A stretch of 64,000 nt of DNA from an uncultured Sulfurovum sp. (GTDB lineage Bacteria > Campylobacterota > Campylobacteria > Campylobacterales > Sulfurovaceae), in NCBI GenBank assembly GCA_902727855.1, contig CACVAS010000170.1, positions 106,688 to 170,687 on the forward strand, read 5' to 3'. Position numbers and translations under genes: made by a program. A model generated the notes under the pieces. The model searched no databases. It saw only the letters and a program-made list of their open reading frames with translations, and had not been told where the DNA came from. Below, piece after piece: positions 28,146-36,703 of this stretch (positions are counted from its first letter, which is position 1; each line of letters opens with the position of its first letter).

Positions 28146-29537
28146 ATGAAATATATAGATTTGTTTGCAGGTTGTGGAGGGCTTTCTCTTGGCTTTGAAT
28201 CTGTTGGATTTGAACTTGGACTAGCTATTGAAAAGTCACCAATGGCATCAGAAACTTTTTATCATAATCTTATTAAGCCTTTGGATAAAGATGATAGTTG
28301 GAAACAGTATTTAAATGAATCTAATGAGAAAAAAATTGAAACAGGCTTGTATGTAGGGGAAACAATTTCTTTATTAGAAGATGAAGTCTTAATTAATCAA
28401 TTAAAAAATAAATTACCTTTGACTGACTTAATTGTTGGAGGTCCTCCTTGCCAAGGTTTTTCTATGGCAGGAAAAAGAAATCCTAAAGACCATCGAAATG
28501 AGTTACCTTGGCAGTTTCTAGAGTATGTAGAGATATTTAAACCAAAAGCTGTTTTAATGGAAAATGTTGTGGGAATGAGAAGTCGATTTAATAAACATAA
28601 TGAAGAGTCTCCTTTTCAAAAAATTAAAAAAGTTTTAGAACAAGGTGTTGGACAGCATGAAGATAGTCCTCAATATTTAGTCCAAGAGTTACAACTCAAT
28701 GCAATGCATTATGGTGTACCTCAACATCGTCCAAGAGTCTTTTTGTTAGGAATTAGAAAAGACATAGCAAATAAAAAAATGTTAACAGCAACATCTGATA
28801 TTTGGTTTTCATCAGATTTTTTTGAAGGAGATAAGGGTTCTTCTCTTTGTCCTTTACCAACCATTAAAGAAAAAGATATTTTATCTGTTGAAGATGCGAT
28901 TGGAGATTTATATGATGAGAATATAGATACTTCAAAATATTTAAGTGTTTTAAACAAAAAGAGTGCATTTAAAAAAGTGGTAAAGCATAAAAATAAAAAT
29001 TTAGAAAATCATAATTTTAGAAAACATTCTGAAAAAATTGAAAAAAGGTTTCGACTTTATCAATACTTTTCAGAACAAGGTATATCTGCTAAAGTATTTA
29101 ATATTGCTTCAAAATATAATGCAACATTGGATCAAACGTATTATTTTGAAATTGAAAAAGCTTTATTTGATGCAAGGCTTCCAGCATTATCTCCTGATAA
29201 GGTCTTGATAGCAAGAGATAAAAATGAATTGATTGAAACGATACTAGAATTGGCTACAAAAAAACATTCTCAACGACCACTAAAAGCGATTAAACCTTCT
29301 CCTACAGTAGTTAGTATTCCTGATGATGTGATTCATCCGACTTTAGCGAGAACCATGACAGTACGAGAACAAGCTAGGTTTCAATCTTTTCCTGATTATT
29401 TTGAATTTAAATCTAAAGAGACAACAGGTGGTGCAAAAAGAAAAGTAGATGTTCCCCAATATACTCAAGTAGGAAATGCTGTACCACCTTTAATGGCAAA
29501 AGCAATTGCTCAACATATTAAAGAATTAATTTCATGA
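28146..29537 (+). CDS. DNA (cytosine-5) methyltransferase
   Basis: 463 residues. C5-methyltransferase motifs in order: I DLFAGCGGLSLGFESVGF, IV GGPPCQGFSMAGKR (catalytic Cys), VI LMENVVGM, VIII QHRPRVFLLGI, IX TVREQARFQSFP and X VGNAVPPLMAKAIA. The target recognition domain lies at about 240-370. It makes 5-methylcytosine to protect host DNA. The nuclease gene overlaps its stop by 4 bases (ATGA). The region is more AT-rich than the neighbouring core genes, which suggests acquisition. Confidence 0.92.
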   Translation: MKYIDLFAGCGGLSLGFESVGFELGLAIEKSPMASETFYHNLIKPLDKDDSWKQYLNESNEKKIETGLYVGETISLLEDEVLINQLKNKLPLTDLIVGGPPCQGFSMAGKRNPKDHRNELPWQFLEYVEIFKPKAVLMENVVGMRSRFNKHNEESPFQKIKKVLEQGVGQHEDSPQYLVQELQLNAMHYGVPQHRPRVFLLGIRKDIANKKMLTATSDIWFSSDFFEGDKGSSLCPLPTIKEKDILSVEDAIGDLYDENIDTSKYLSVLNKKSAFKKVVKHKNKNLENHNFRKHSEKIEKRFRLYQYFSEQGISAKVFNIASKYNATLDQTYYFEIEKALFDARLPALSPDKVLIARDKNELIETILELATKKHSQRPLKAIKPSPTVVSIPDDVIHPTLARTMTVREQARFQSFPDYFEFKSKETTGGAKRKVDVPQYTQVGNAVPPLMAKAIAQHIKELIS

Positions 29538-30736
29538 GACAGCTTACAGAAAAAGAAAAACAATCGGTTTCATTGTTAACAAATTATTCAGTTGAATTTA
29601 CTTTGATTGAGCCTACTAAAACTGGTTTAGGAAAAAGTATCATGGATGCTACTATCCCTGTAAGGGCTTATTTAAAGGAGCAAAGAGTTCATGATTATGA
29701 TTTACAATATGATGGTACTGAAAATAAAATAGTTATAGAAGATACTTTTTTAATTACTGAATTAGGGTTTATTAAATCAAGAACTTCATTATATAGACCA
29801 AGAGCGAAAAAGAAAAGAGGTGACCCTCGTATTTGGTTTAAAAAATTACCTGAGTATAGTGAAGCAAATGATATTTTAGCTATTACATATTTTAATGGAA
29901 ACTTATATGTTATTAATATTTCAAGTTTAGAAATAGCTTGGTTGTTATCTTCCCCAATATTAAACCCATTGTTAGAACTTGTACAGGATATACGAAGTAA
30001 GAATAATAGTATTGCTAATGAACTTTTAGAAAAAATTCAAAATATAGCCAATCAAGGTGCTTTAGCTGCGATTAAAAAAGGGGATACAGCTATTGGGCAT
30101 TCTTTAGAAACAGCCCTTGGTATTGCTCAAAATAGTTCAAAAAGTCCTGATTATAAAGGTATAGAGTTAAAATCATATCGTCAAAAAAGTTCAAAGTCAA
30201 AAGAGAGTAGAAAAAACTTATTTGCACAAGTTCCAAATTGGAAGCTTAGTAAATTTAAAAGTAGTCGTGAAATCCTTGATACATTTGGTTATGAAAGAGA
30301 TGATGCTTTTAAATTATATTGTACGAGTTCAACAAAAGGTAGAAATAGTCAAGGTCTTATTCTACGATTAGATAGCAATGTAAATCAATTGGTTGAAAAC
30401 TCCAATCAAAAAGAGATAGGCGATTTTGTTGTTTGGCTTATGAGTGATTTAAAAAGCAGATTATTAGAGAAGCATAATGAAACTTTTTGGATAGGTGCTA
30501 AATCTACGATGGTACATGGTATTGAACATTTCCAATATCAAAAAATTTTACATACTAGAAAACCTATTCCTTCAGCTTTTGAATTTCTTATTGAACAAGG
30601 AGAGATTACTTTAGACCATTTGATTAAGAGAAATTCAAAAGGTAGGGTAAGTGAGAAAGGTCCTCTATTTAAAGTTTCTAATACAGCACTCAGTATGCTT
30701 TTCCCTGAACAAGTTGAATATAGTTTAGTATCATAA
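29534..30736 (+). CDS. Type II restriction endonuclease, MvaI/BcnI family
   Basis: 400 residues. The second half matches the MvaI/BcnI family: KGDTAIGHSLETALGI, then the catalytic SPDYKGIELKSYRQ (D...ExK), then LFAQVPNWKLSK. The N-terminal 140 residues form an extra domain unknown to me. MvaI and BcnI cut CCWGG and CCSGG, so a CC(N)GG-type target is a reasonable guess only. It overlaps the methyltransferase by 4 bases, so the two form one operon. The stop is followed by a HipA fragment. Confidence 0.8.
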   Translation: MRQLTEKEKQSVSLLTNYSVEFTLIEPTKTGLGKSIMDATIPVRAYLKEQRVHDYDLQYDGTENKIVIEDTFLITELGFIKSRTSLYRPRAKKKRGDPRIWFKKLPEYSEANDILAITYFNGNLYVINISSLEIAWLLSSPILNPLLELVQDIRSKNNSIANELLEKIQNIANQGALAAIKKGDTAIGHSLETALGIAQNSSKSPDYKGIELKSYRQKSSKSKESRKNLFAQVPNWKLSKFKSSREILDTFGYERDDAFKLYCTSSTKGRNSQGLILRLDSNVNQLVENSNQKEIGDFVVWLMSDLKSRLLEKHNETFWIGAKSTMVHGIEHFQYQKILHTRKPIPSAFEFLIEQGEITLDHLIKRNSKGRVSEKGPLFKVSNTALSMLFPEQVEYSLVS

Positions 30737-30749
30737 AAGGTGTAAAATC

Positions 30750-31028
30750 ATGAATTTCTCAAACAAGATACTCAATTTTACTTTAACTTACCAAAAGATT
30801 TACCCTTACCTCGGAGAGCATAGTACTATGTATTTAGGTGAGGGTAAGAACCCAAGACAAAAAGAGCTTATTAAGTTGGGCGAGAAGCACAATGTGAAAG
30901 ACTACGCAGATATAATTGTAGAAGTACAACATGGAGTAAACAAGTGGCATACGCTTGCAAAAAAGTTGGGTATATCTGGATCCATAAGAGAACAAATAGC
31001 TAAGACAATAGAAACCATAGGAAAATAA
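30750..31028 (+). pseudogene. HipA C-terminal fragment
   Basis: 92 codons with a good Shine-Dalgarno (aaaagg). The sequence LGEHSTMYLGEGKNPRQKEL, then LGEKHNVKDYADIIVEVQ and WHTLAKKLGISGSIREQI, aligns with the last 80 residues of HipA kinases (the G.H.......GK....el..la...... block). The kinase core is absent, so it cannot be a kinase. It may be a remnant carried with the restriction-modification system, or a stand-alone helical protein. The next gene starts 1 base after its stop. Confidence 0.55.
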
Positions 31029-31029
31029 A

Positions 31030-32058
31030 ATGAAACACAACTACATAGGAAAAACAGGACTAAGAGTAAGCCCTATTTGTTTAGGTACGATGACATTTGG
31101 TACGCAGGCAGATAAAAAAGAGGCTTTTGCCATTATGGATAAAGCATATGAGAGGGGTATAAACTTCTTTGATACGGCAGAGCTTTACCCTGTGCCACCA
31201 TCTGGAGAACTCTTTGGACTGACTGAAGAGATCGTTGGTGAGTGGATGCAGGGTAAACCTAGGGACTCCATCATTTTAGCTTCTAAGGTAGCTGGGGCTG
31301 CTAGTGGGTGGTTTGTACCTCCTGTACGTCATGGACTAACTGCCATAGACAGGTTTCATATAGAACGCGCAGTGGAGGGAAGCCTAAAACGGCTGAAAAC
31401 AGACTACATCGACCTTTACCAAATGCATTGGCCAGATACTATTGTACCCATAGAGGAATCTTTAGAAGCGTTTGACAGACTCATACAAAGTGGTAAAGTA
31501 CGTTACTTGGGTACATCTAACGACACAGCCTATGGTACCACTAAAGCGTTGATGAAAAGCGAACAGTTAGGTGTGGCACGTTTTGAGTCTATACAAAACA
31601 ACTTTTCACTCCTTAACCGTAGGTTTTTAGATGAACTCTCCACCGTGTGTGAGAAAGAAAACATTTCGCTACTCCCATACTCACCACTTGGAGGTGGGGT
31701 GTTAAGTGGCAAATACAATGGAGGATCATTTAATGCAACTCCTGCCACTGGGCGTTTTACCACCTATATGAACTCACCCAATGTAAGACAGCGTGCCATG
31801 GCAACACGTTTTTTAAATGACAAAACATTGGCGTCTACTGCAAAATACGTAGAGATAGCCAAAGAGGCAGGTATGCACCCCGTTACTTTAGCCACTGCAT
31901 GGTCCAAACAGTTTGACTTTGTGGCTTCTACCATCATAGGTGCAACGTCTGCAGACCAGTTAGACCCTATATTTAAAGCGATGGATTTAACCCTTAGTAA
32001 AGAAGTTTTAAAAGCTTGTGACAAGGTACATGAAGAGATATTGTACCCTATGGGATAA
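31030..32058 (+). CDS. Aldo/keto reductase
   Basis: 342 residues, Tas-like aldo-keto reductase. The N-terminus YIGKTGLRVSPICLGTMTFG is typical; the catalytic tetrad is visible as FFDTAELYP (Asp, Tyr), LASKVAG (Lys) and YQMHWPD (His). NADPH-binding residues sit in the C-terminal part (STIIGATSADQL). It reduces aldehydes or ketones; the physiological substrate is unknown. It starts directly after the HipA fragment without its own spacer. Confidence 0.85.
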   Translation: MKHNYIGKTGLRVSPICLGTMTFGTQADKKEAFAIMDKAYERGINFFDTAELYPVPPSGELFGLTEEIVGEWMQGKPRDSIILASKVAGAASGWFVPPVRHGLTAIDRFHIERAVEGSLKRLKTDYIDLYQMHWPDTIVPIEESLEAFDRLIQSGKVRYLGTSNDTAYGTTKALMKSEQLGVARFESIQNNFSLLNRRFLDELSTVCEKENISLLPYSPLGGGVLSGKYNGGSFNATPATGRFTTYMNSPNVRQRAMATRFLNDKTLASTAKYVEIAKEAGMHPVTLATAWSKQFDFVASTIIGATSADQLDPIFKAMDLTLSKEVLKACDKVHEEILYPMG

Positions 32059-32092
32059 AATTATAATTATTTTTAGATAATAAAAATTATCC
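32059..32092 (+). promoter_or_regulatory. Possible PerR/Fur-type operator before desulforubrerythrin
   Basis: An imperfect A/T inverted repeat, ataattattttta / taataaaaattat, lies 70 to 100 bases before the desulforubrerythrin ATG. Its form resembles the TTATAAT-type PerR boxes of Campylobacterota, and the homologous gene is PerR-controlled in Campylobacter jejuni. A second A/T-rich stretch with caaaggataaaaattattc follows. Confidence 0.35.
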
Positions 32093-32161
32093 TTTAAGGT
32101 TGGAGTCGTTACAATACTCAAAGGATAAAAATTATTCTTAATAACTTTAAAGGTAAAAATA

Positions 32162-32821
32162 ATGAGACAGTACGAAACATATAAATGTAACAAGTGTGGG
32201 AATGAGATAGAGGTACAAGAAGTAGGTGGTGGAACATTGGCATGTTGTGGTGAAGAGATGGAGTGTGTAACTACTAACCTCACAGCAGTTAATCTTATGA
32301 AAGCATTTGCAGGCGAGTCTCAAGCACGTAATAAGTATGAGTTCTTTGCTGATGTTGCTTATGAAGAAGGACTTCATAGAATAGCACGTCACTTCCAAGA
32401 AGCAGCCAATAACGAAAAGTACCATGCTATGGCAGAGTACAAAGCTTACAACAAACTTGTACATGACATAGAGTTAGACACTACACAGAAAAACCTTACG
32501 TACGCGGCAGATGGTGAACGCTACGAACATGAAGAGATGTACCCAAATTTTGCAGCCATTGCCAAAGAAGAAGGGTTATCTGAGATTGCTAGATTGTTTC
32601 GTGCCATAGGTAAGGTAGAAGTAGAACATGAAAGAGAATACTTAGAACTAAAAGCCGCACTAGAAGCAGAAGGTTTCTTTGACAGTGAAAACAACGAAGA
32701 GTACATTTGTGAAGTGTGTGGTCATGTACATAGAGGTAAAAAAGCACCAGCGGCTTGTCCATTATGTAAAGCAGGGCAAGAGTACTTTAAAAAAGCCTCA
32801 GATGACATTACTGTAGGGTAA
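32162..32821 (+). CDS. rrc: Desulforubrerythrin
   Basis: 219 residues with three iron modules. An N-terminal desulforedoxin-like site (Cys9-X2-Cys12 and Cys28-Cys29), a ferritin-like diiron domain ([14 protein letters not shown], the [10 protein letters not shown] region, and the [12 protein letters not shown] motif) and a C-terminal rubredoxin site (CEVCGH and CPLCKAG). This three-domain arrangement is the Campylobacter Rrc/desulforubrerythrin, which reduces hydrogen peroxide in microaerophiles. Cytoplasmic. Single-gene, with a perfect hairpin after it. Confidence 0.9.
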   Translation: MRQYETYKCNKCGNEIEVQEVGGGTLACCGEEMECVTTNLTAVNLMKAFAGESQARNKYEFFADVAYEEGLHRIARHFQEAANNEKYHAMAEYKAYNKLVHDIELDTTQKNLTYAADGERYEHEEMYPNFAAIAKEEGLSEIARLFRAIGKVEVEHEREYLELKAALEAEGFFDSENNEEYICEVCGHVHRGKKAPAACPLCKAGQEYFKKASDDITVG

Positions 32822-32858
32822 GTATCTATTTGATTCTTTAATACACTACATGATAATT

Positions 32859-32890
32859 GAGTTGGTTGATAGTATCACTTCAACCAACTC
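32859..32890 (+). terminator. Perfect 11-bp hairpin after desulforubrerythrin
   Basis: gagttggttga (32859-32869) and tcaaccaactc (32880-32890) pair perfectly around a 10-base loop. No T run follows on either strand, so termination may need help, or it may be a site for a dimeric protein. Confidence 0.45.
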
Positions 32891-32941
32891 TAATCAAAAA
32901 AGCTCTACACTCTGACATATTAAGACGTTAAGGAGCACACT

Positions 32942-33104
32942 ATGAAAATTGTTTTGAAAACTATTTTAAATCCCATTCAACCTAGAAGACTGCTTCTTGT
33001 CGTGTGGCTCTAGCCTACTACTTTTTACTCACCGATAACTTTATCACTTTTTATTAATCTCTTGGTGCATTAGCAAATGCACTCTACATTTTTTATATTT
33101 TATA
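32942..33104 (+). pseudogene. Frameshifted membrane-protein remnant
   Basis: An ATG at 32942 with a strong aaggag opens MKIVLKTILNPIQPRRLLLV, which stops after 23 codons. In another frame the hydrophobic sequence VALAYYFLLTDNFITFY continues from 33004 to a TAA, and a third piece GALANALYIFYIL runs to 33103. Read together they look like the first membrane helices of a larger protein with a frameshift and a stop. A phosphoethanolamine-transferase-like N-terminus is possible, but this is a guess. It fills most of the gap 32822-33111. Confidence 0.4.
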
Positions 33105-33111
33105 GGAAACT

Positions 33112-33837
33112 ATGATGGAATGGACACTATTAAGCTTTTTACTTGCCAATGGTATTTTAATACTTGGCTCAATTTTACAGATGGCAACGGGGGTGAGTAT
33201 AGGTATGATTATCGTGCCTTTTTTAGCGATGATAAGTTATACGCTCGTGCCAGTCCCGGTTGTGTTTGCCTCTTTGACCTTAACGGTCATGATGGCATAT
33301 CAGGGGCGAGAACATATAGATATGAAAAATGTACCACAAGTCAGTTTGGGTATGCTGTTTGGTATATTTGTGGCTCTATATTTTTTGAAAAATATTCACT
33401 TTGAGTATTTAGGATTACTGTTTGGCTTATTAATTTTACTTTCAGTGTTTATAAGCTGGAAGGTTAACTCTTTTACACTGGGTAAAGGTTTAAACTATTC
33501 AGGAGGCTTTATGGCAGGGCTCATAGGCGCTATGGCAGCGGTGGGAGGACAAATCTTGGCTTTGATTTTTCAAAACCACTCCTTGGCGTCTATTAAAGCA
33601 ACGTTGGCTACTTTGTATACTTTTTTTTCTATAGTAATGCTAGTAGTATTTTATATATTTGATGAAGTTAGCTATGGGCAGATGATTTCAGGATTCTACA
33701 TGATGCCAGGGTTTATCATTGGGGTATTGGTAGCACCTATGTTTGTAAAGTATTTTAACCCTAAATATACCAAAACCGTTGTGTTAGGCATGGCAACTTT
33801 TGGGGCATTAGTGTTGATAGGCAAGAGTATAGTATGA
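33112..33837 (+). CDS. TauE/SafE-family membrane permease
   Basis: 241 residues with about eight hydrophobic segments. Features of the TauE/SafE family are the N-terminal GSILQMATGVSIGMIIVPF (the G...G...G.G.G repeat half) and the second repeat GGFMAGLIGAMAAVGGQI. Family members export sulfite, sulfoacetate or other organic sulfur anions; the substrate here is unknown. aggaaa precedes the ATG. The next gene overlaps by 4 bases, so a two-gene operon of transporters. Confidence 0.8.
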   Translation: MMEWTLLSFLLANGILILGSILQMATGVSIGMIIVPFLAMISYTLVPVPVVFASLTLTVMMAYQGREHIDMKNVPQVSLGMLFGIFVALYFLKNIHFEYLGLLFGLLILLSVFISWKVNSFTLGKGLNYSGGFMAGLIGAMAAVGGQILALIFQNHSLASIKATLATLYTFFSIVMLVVFYIFDEVSYGQMISGFYMMPGFIIGVLVAPMFVKYFNPKYTKTVVLGMATFGALVLIGKSIV

Positions 33838-34454
33838 TGGAAAGTATTTACACTTGGAGCATGCTACTCTCTATTACCTCTTTTGCTTTTGCCACAGCTA
33901 TGACCCCTGGACCCAATAATTTTATGTTACTCTCATCTGGTCTTACATTTGGCTATAAAAAAACCTTAGCGCATATATTAGGTGTGATGGTGGGTTTCCC
34001 TATCATGATACTTGCTGTGGGTTTAGGGATGGGGAGTGTGTTTGAGATGTATCCGGTGTTGTATGATGTCATAAAAGTTGTGGGCATCGCCTACTTACTG
34101 TGGATGGCATGGAAAATAGCTACATCATCTTCTACGATACGTAACAGTGATGAAGTGAAAAAGCCTTTTACTTTTTTTCAAGCCGTGCTCTTTCAATGGG
34201 TAAACCCTAAAGCTTGGGTTATGGTTATTACCGTGATGGGCTCATTCATCACCTCTACGAAACATGCCTTTTTACAGGTATTCATTATCGCTTTTATCTA
34301 TTTGTGTATTGGGCTATTGTCAACAAACTTTTGGGCTTTAGGTGGGGTGTATTTACAAAAGTTCATATCTCATGAAAAAAGCATTAAGCTATTTAACATG
34401 AGTATGGCAGTGTTAATTGTCCTGTCTGTGGTACCGTTTATTTTGAAAGGGTAA
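33834..34454 (+). CDS. LysE/RhtB-family exporter
   Basis: 206 residues with six hydrophobic segments. The family motif AMTPGPNNFMLLSSGLTFG is present near residue 20, with WVNPKAWVMVI in the second half. LysE/RhtB proteins export amino acids or their analogues from the cytoplasm. It overlaps the TauE-like gene (ATGA). The pair may both export small metabolites. Confidence 0.85.
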   Translation: MMESIYTWSMLLSITSFAFATAMTPGPNNFMLLSSGLTFGYKKTLAHILGVMVGFPIMILAVGLGMGSVFEMYPVLYDVIKVVGIAYLLWMAWKIATSSSTIRNSDEVKKPFTFFQAVLFQWVNPKAWVMVITVMGSFITSTKHAFLQVFIIAFIYLCIGLLSTNFWALGGVYLQKFISHEKSIKLFNMSMAVLIVLSVVPFILKG

Positions 34455-34559
34455 AATTATTGTTATATATTTTTGTTTTAACCTATTTATAGCAATATAG
34501 GAAGAGACAAATATTCTAAAATACTTTACACTTATACTATCAAAAGCTAAGGAACAGTG

Positions 34560-35420
34560 ATGAATACGCAAATACAAAAAGTGACTTATTTCATAGAGAC
34601 ACATCTTGATGATGAACTCGATGTTTTAGAGTTGGCAAAAGTAGCTGGGTATTCTCATTTTCACTTTTGTAGGATATTTAAAATGCAGGTAGGAGAGTCG
34701 GTGATGTCATACACTACAAGGTTACGTTTAGAAAGAGCATCTTCAGAGGTAAGTCGAGGTAAAAAAAGTATGATAAACATAGCGTTAGATGCAGGCTATA
34801 AAACCCCTACAGGGTTTTTAAAAGCTTTTAAAAAACGCTTTGGAACGACACCTTCAAACTATAAGAGTAGTTCTAAAGAATTACTTAGTAAGTATAAGGA
34901 AAATAATATGGAAAATGTACAAATAGTACAAAGAGATGAGGCATATGTGGTATTTACTAGAGAGATGGGAGAGTATGAAAAAAGCTCTAAAATAGCATGG
35001 CAAAGACTTAGTGAGTCTATGAATAGTCTAAACACAGTGTTTGCTAAAAACCCACCAACTATAGAAATGAACCTAGGTGAGGGAAATGGTGAAGCCCTAG
35101 GCATTTGCCATGATGACCCAGAGGTGACAGACGAATCTAACATACGTTACGACGCAGCATTGGCATGGGGTAAGCAAGAAATAGAAGAGTTGGCTAAGTA
35201 TGACTTTGAAACAAAGTCCATAGTAGGTGGAAAGTATGCGATGGTAGAGTATATGGGTGGAGCAGAAACAGCTGAAAAATCTTGGTATGGACTCTACGCA
35301 TGGATAGAAAAAAATGGCTATGAATTTAGAGATGCACCAGCTTTTGAAAAGTACATTAATGCATGGAATGAAACAGATGAAACAAAAATACAGACTGAAA
35401 TTTATGTACCCATAGTGTAA
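34560..35420 (+). CDS. AraC-family regulator with GyrI-like effector domain
   Basis: 286 residues from the ATG at 34560, 6 bases after aagga. The N-terminal 100 residues carry two helix-turn-helix units (VLELAKVAGYSHFHFCRIFK and INIALDAGYKTPTGFLKAFK, then FGTTPSNY). The C-terminal 155 residues are a GyrI-like small-molecule domain. This is the Rob/MarA-like architecture that senses drugs or metabolites. It could regulate the transporters just upstream on the same strand. Confidence 0.85.
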   Translation: MNTQIQKVTYFIETHLDDELDVLELAKVAGYSHFHFCRIFKMQVGESVMSYTTRLRLERASSEVSRGKKSMINIALDAGYKTPTGFLKAFKKRFGTTPSNYKSSSKELLSKYKENNMENVQIVQRDEAYVVFTREMGEYEKSSKIAWQRLSESMNSLNTVFAKNPPTIEMNLGEGNGEALGICHDDPEVTDESNIRYDAALAWGKQEIEELAKYDFETKSIVGGKYAMVEYMGGAETAEKSWYGLYAWIEKNGYEFRDAPAFEKYINAWNETDETKIQTEIYVPIV

Positions 35421-35505
35421 AGTTAGAGGCAGTGGTTTTAATATAACTGCATTTCTTTTTCTTCTACTATTTGGTTATGATAATAAAAATAAAAAAGGAT
35501 ACGTT

Positions 35506-35907
35506 ATGAAATTTGGATATGTACTCATTTATGTGGAAGATGTGCTAGGTACTTTAGCATTTTATGAAAAAGCATTTGGGCTTGAGCGTGGCATGGTGTA
35601 TGAAGAAGAGGGTGTTGTAGACTACGCAGAACTTAAAACTGGTGAGACAGCCATAGGGTTTGCTTCTCTTGCTTTGGGTGAGATGAATTTAGGTGAAAAG
35701 TATGAGAGGGTGAGTCCTAAAGGTAACCCCGTAGGTATGGAACTGGTCTTTGTCGATGAAGATGTAGAAACTGCTACTAACAAAGCTGTAGAACATGGAG
35801 CAGAACTCATCGCTAAACCCATAGAAAAACCTTGGGGACAGACTGTAAGTTATGTACGTTCCATAGAAGGAACACTGATAGAGATATGTTCGCCTATGGA
35901 TGCTTAG
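35506..35907 (+). CDS. VOC-family (glyoxalase-like) protein
   Basis: 133 residues with the paired beta-alpha-beta-beta-beta modules of the vicinal oxygen chelate superfamily: YVEDVLGTLAFYEKAFGLE at the start, GNPVGMELVFVDEDVETA in the middle, and YVRSIEGTLIEICSPM at the end. It is probably a metal-dependent lyase or a resistance-type binding protein. Substrate unknown. aaaagga precedes the ATG. Confidence 0.8.
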   Translation: MKFGYVLIYVEDVLGTLAFYEKAFGLERGMVYEEEGVVDYAELKTGETAIGFASLALGEMNLGEKYERVSPKGNPVGMELVFVDEDVETATNKAVEHGAELIAKPIEKPWGQTVSYVRSIEGTLIEICSPMDA

Positions 35908-35925
35908 AATAGTATAGGAATTTAT

Positions 35926-36603
35926 TTGGAAACTTCTCACTATGCTATAGATAACAATGGGACTATCATAGAAGCCACAAGAGGACTTGGCAAAATATCA
36001 AAAGAATTAGGATTAACTTACTTCTGTGGTGGGTGTAAAAAAGTAGTATATCCTTGTACAGAAGGGAAGATACAAGTGCCACATTTTAGACATGAAAAAG
36101 CTCACTTTAATAAAAAATTATGTGGCACGAATGAAAGTTATATTCACTGGATTTCTAAAGAACTATTTTCAAATTTTTATAAAGAAACATTGAAATTTGA
36201 ATTGATTCTTGATTCAAATGTATGGTCACAGAATGGTATAAATGATAATTCTATCGAAATAGATAAGGAAATAATAAATCTGAAAAATTATTATCCAAAT
36301 ATAACTGTAGAACAAAGGAATGGAGAATTTATACCAGATTGTATGATATATAATTATAAAGAAGAAAAAATTTATATTGAAATTAAACACAAATCTGGAG
36401 TTAGCCAAAAAAAGATTGAAAGTGGTATTCCGATAATTGAAATAAATACATTTTCAGAAAAAGTTATGGAAAGAATTATACGTGAACAAAAGTTAGATAC
36501 TAGAGGTAATATGTATACTCCTGTTACTATATATAATTTTGATAAGTTTATATATAGTAATAGATTAGAAAGTAAAAATTTATTTACTATGAATCTAACT
36601 TAG
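35926..36603 (+). CDS. CoiA-like nuclease
   Basis: 225 residues from a TTG at 35926, 7 bases after agga. The N-terminal part is the CoiA zinc-finger region: YFCGGCKKVVYP, then PHFRHEKAHFNKKLCGTNES and HWISKEL. The nuclease core follows: FIPDCMIYNY and IYIEIKHKSG give the PD-(D/E)xK pattern. CoiA-type proteins act in DNA uptake and recombination, and relatives are found in defence loci. The gene is far more AT-rich than its neighbours, a sign of transfer. Confidence 0.7.
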   Translation: METSHYAIDNNGTIIEATRGLGKISKELGLTYFCGGCKKVVYPCTEGKIQVPHFRHEKAHFNKKLCGTNESYIHWISKELFSNFYKETLKFELILDSNVWSQNGINDNSIEIDKEIINLKNYYPNITVEQRNGEFIPDCMIYNYKEEKIYIEIKHKSGVSQKKIESGIPIIEINTFSEKVMERIIREQKLDTRGNMYTPVTIYNFDKFIYSNRLESKNLFTMNLT

Positions 36604-36703
36604 TCTTTATCGTATTACTTAGAAAGAGTTTATACTATATAGCTTTTGATGGGCTATACTTTCAAAAAGAAAACCTTACTATTTAGAGATAAAAGGAAGA
36701 TAT

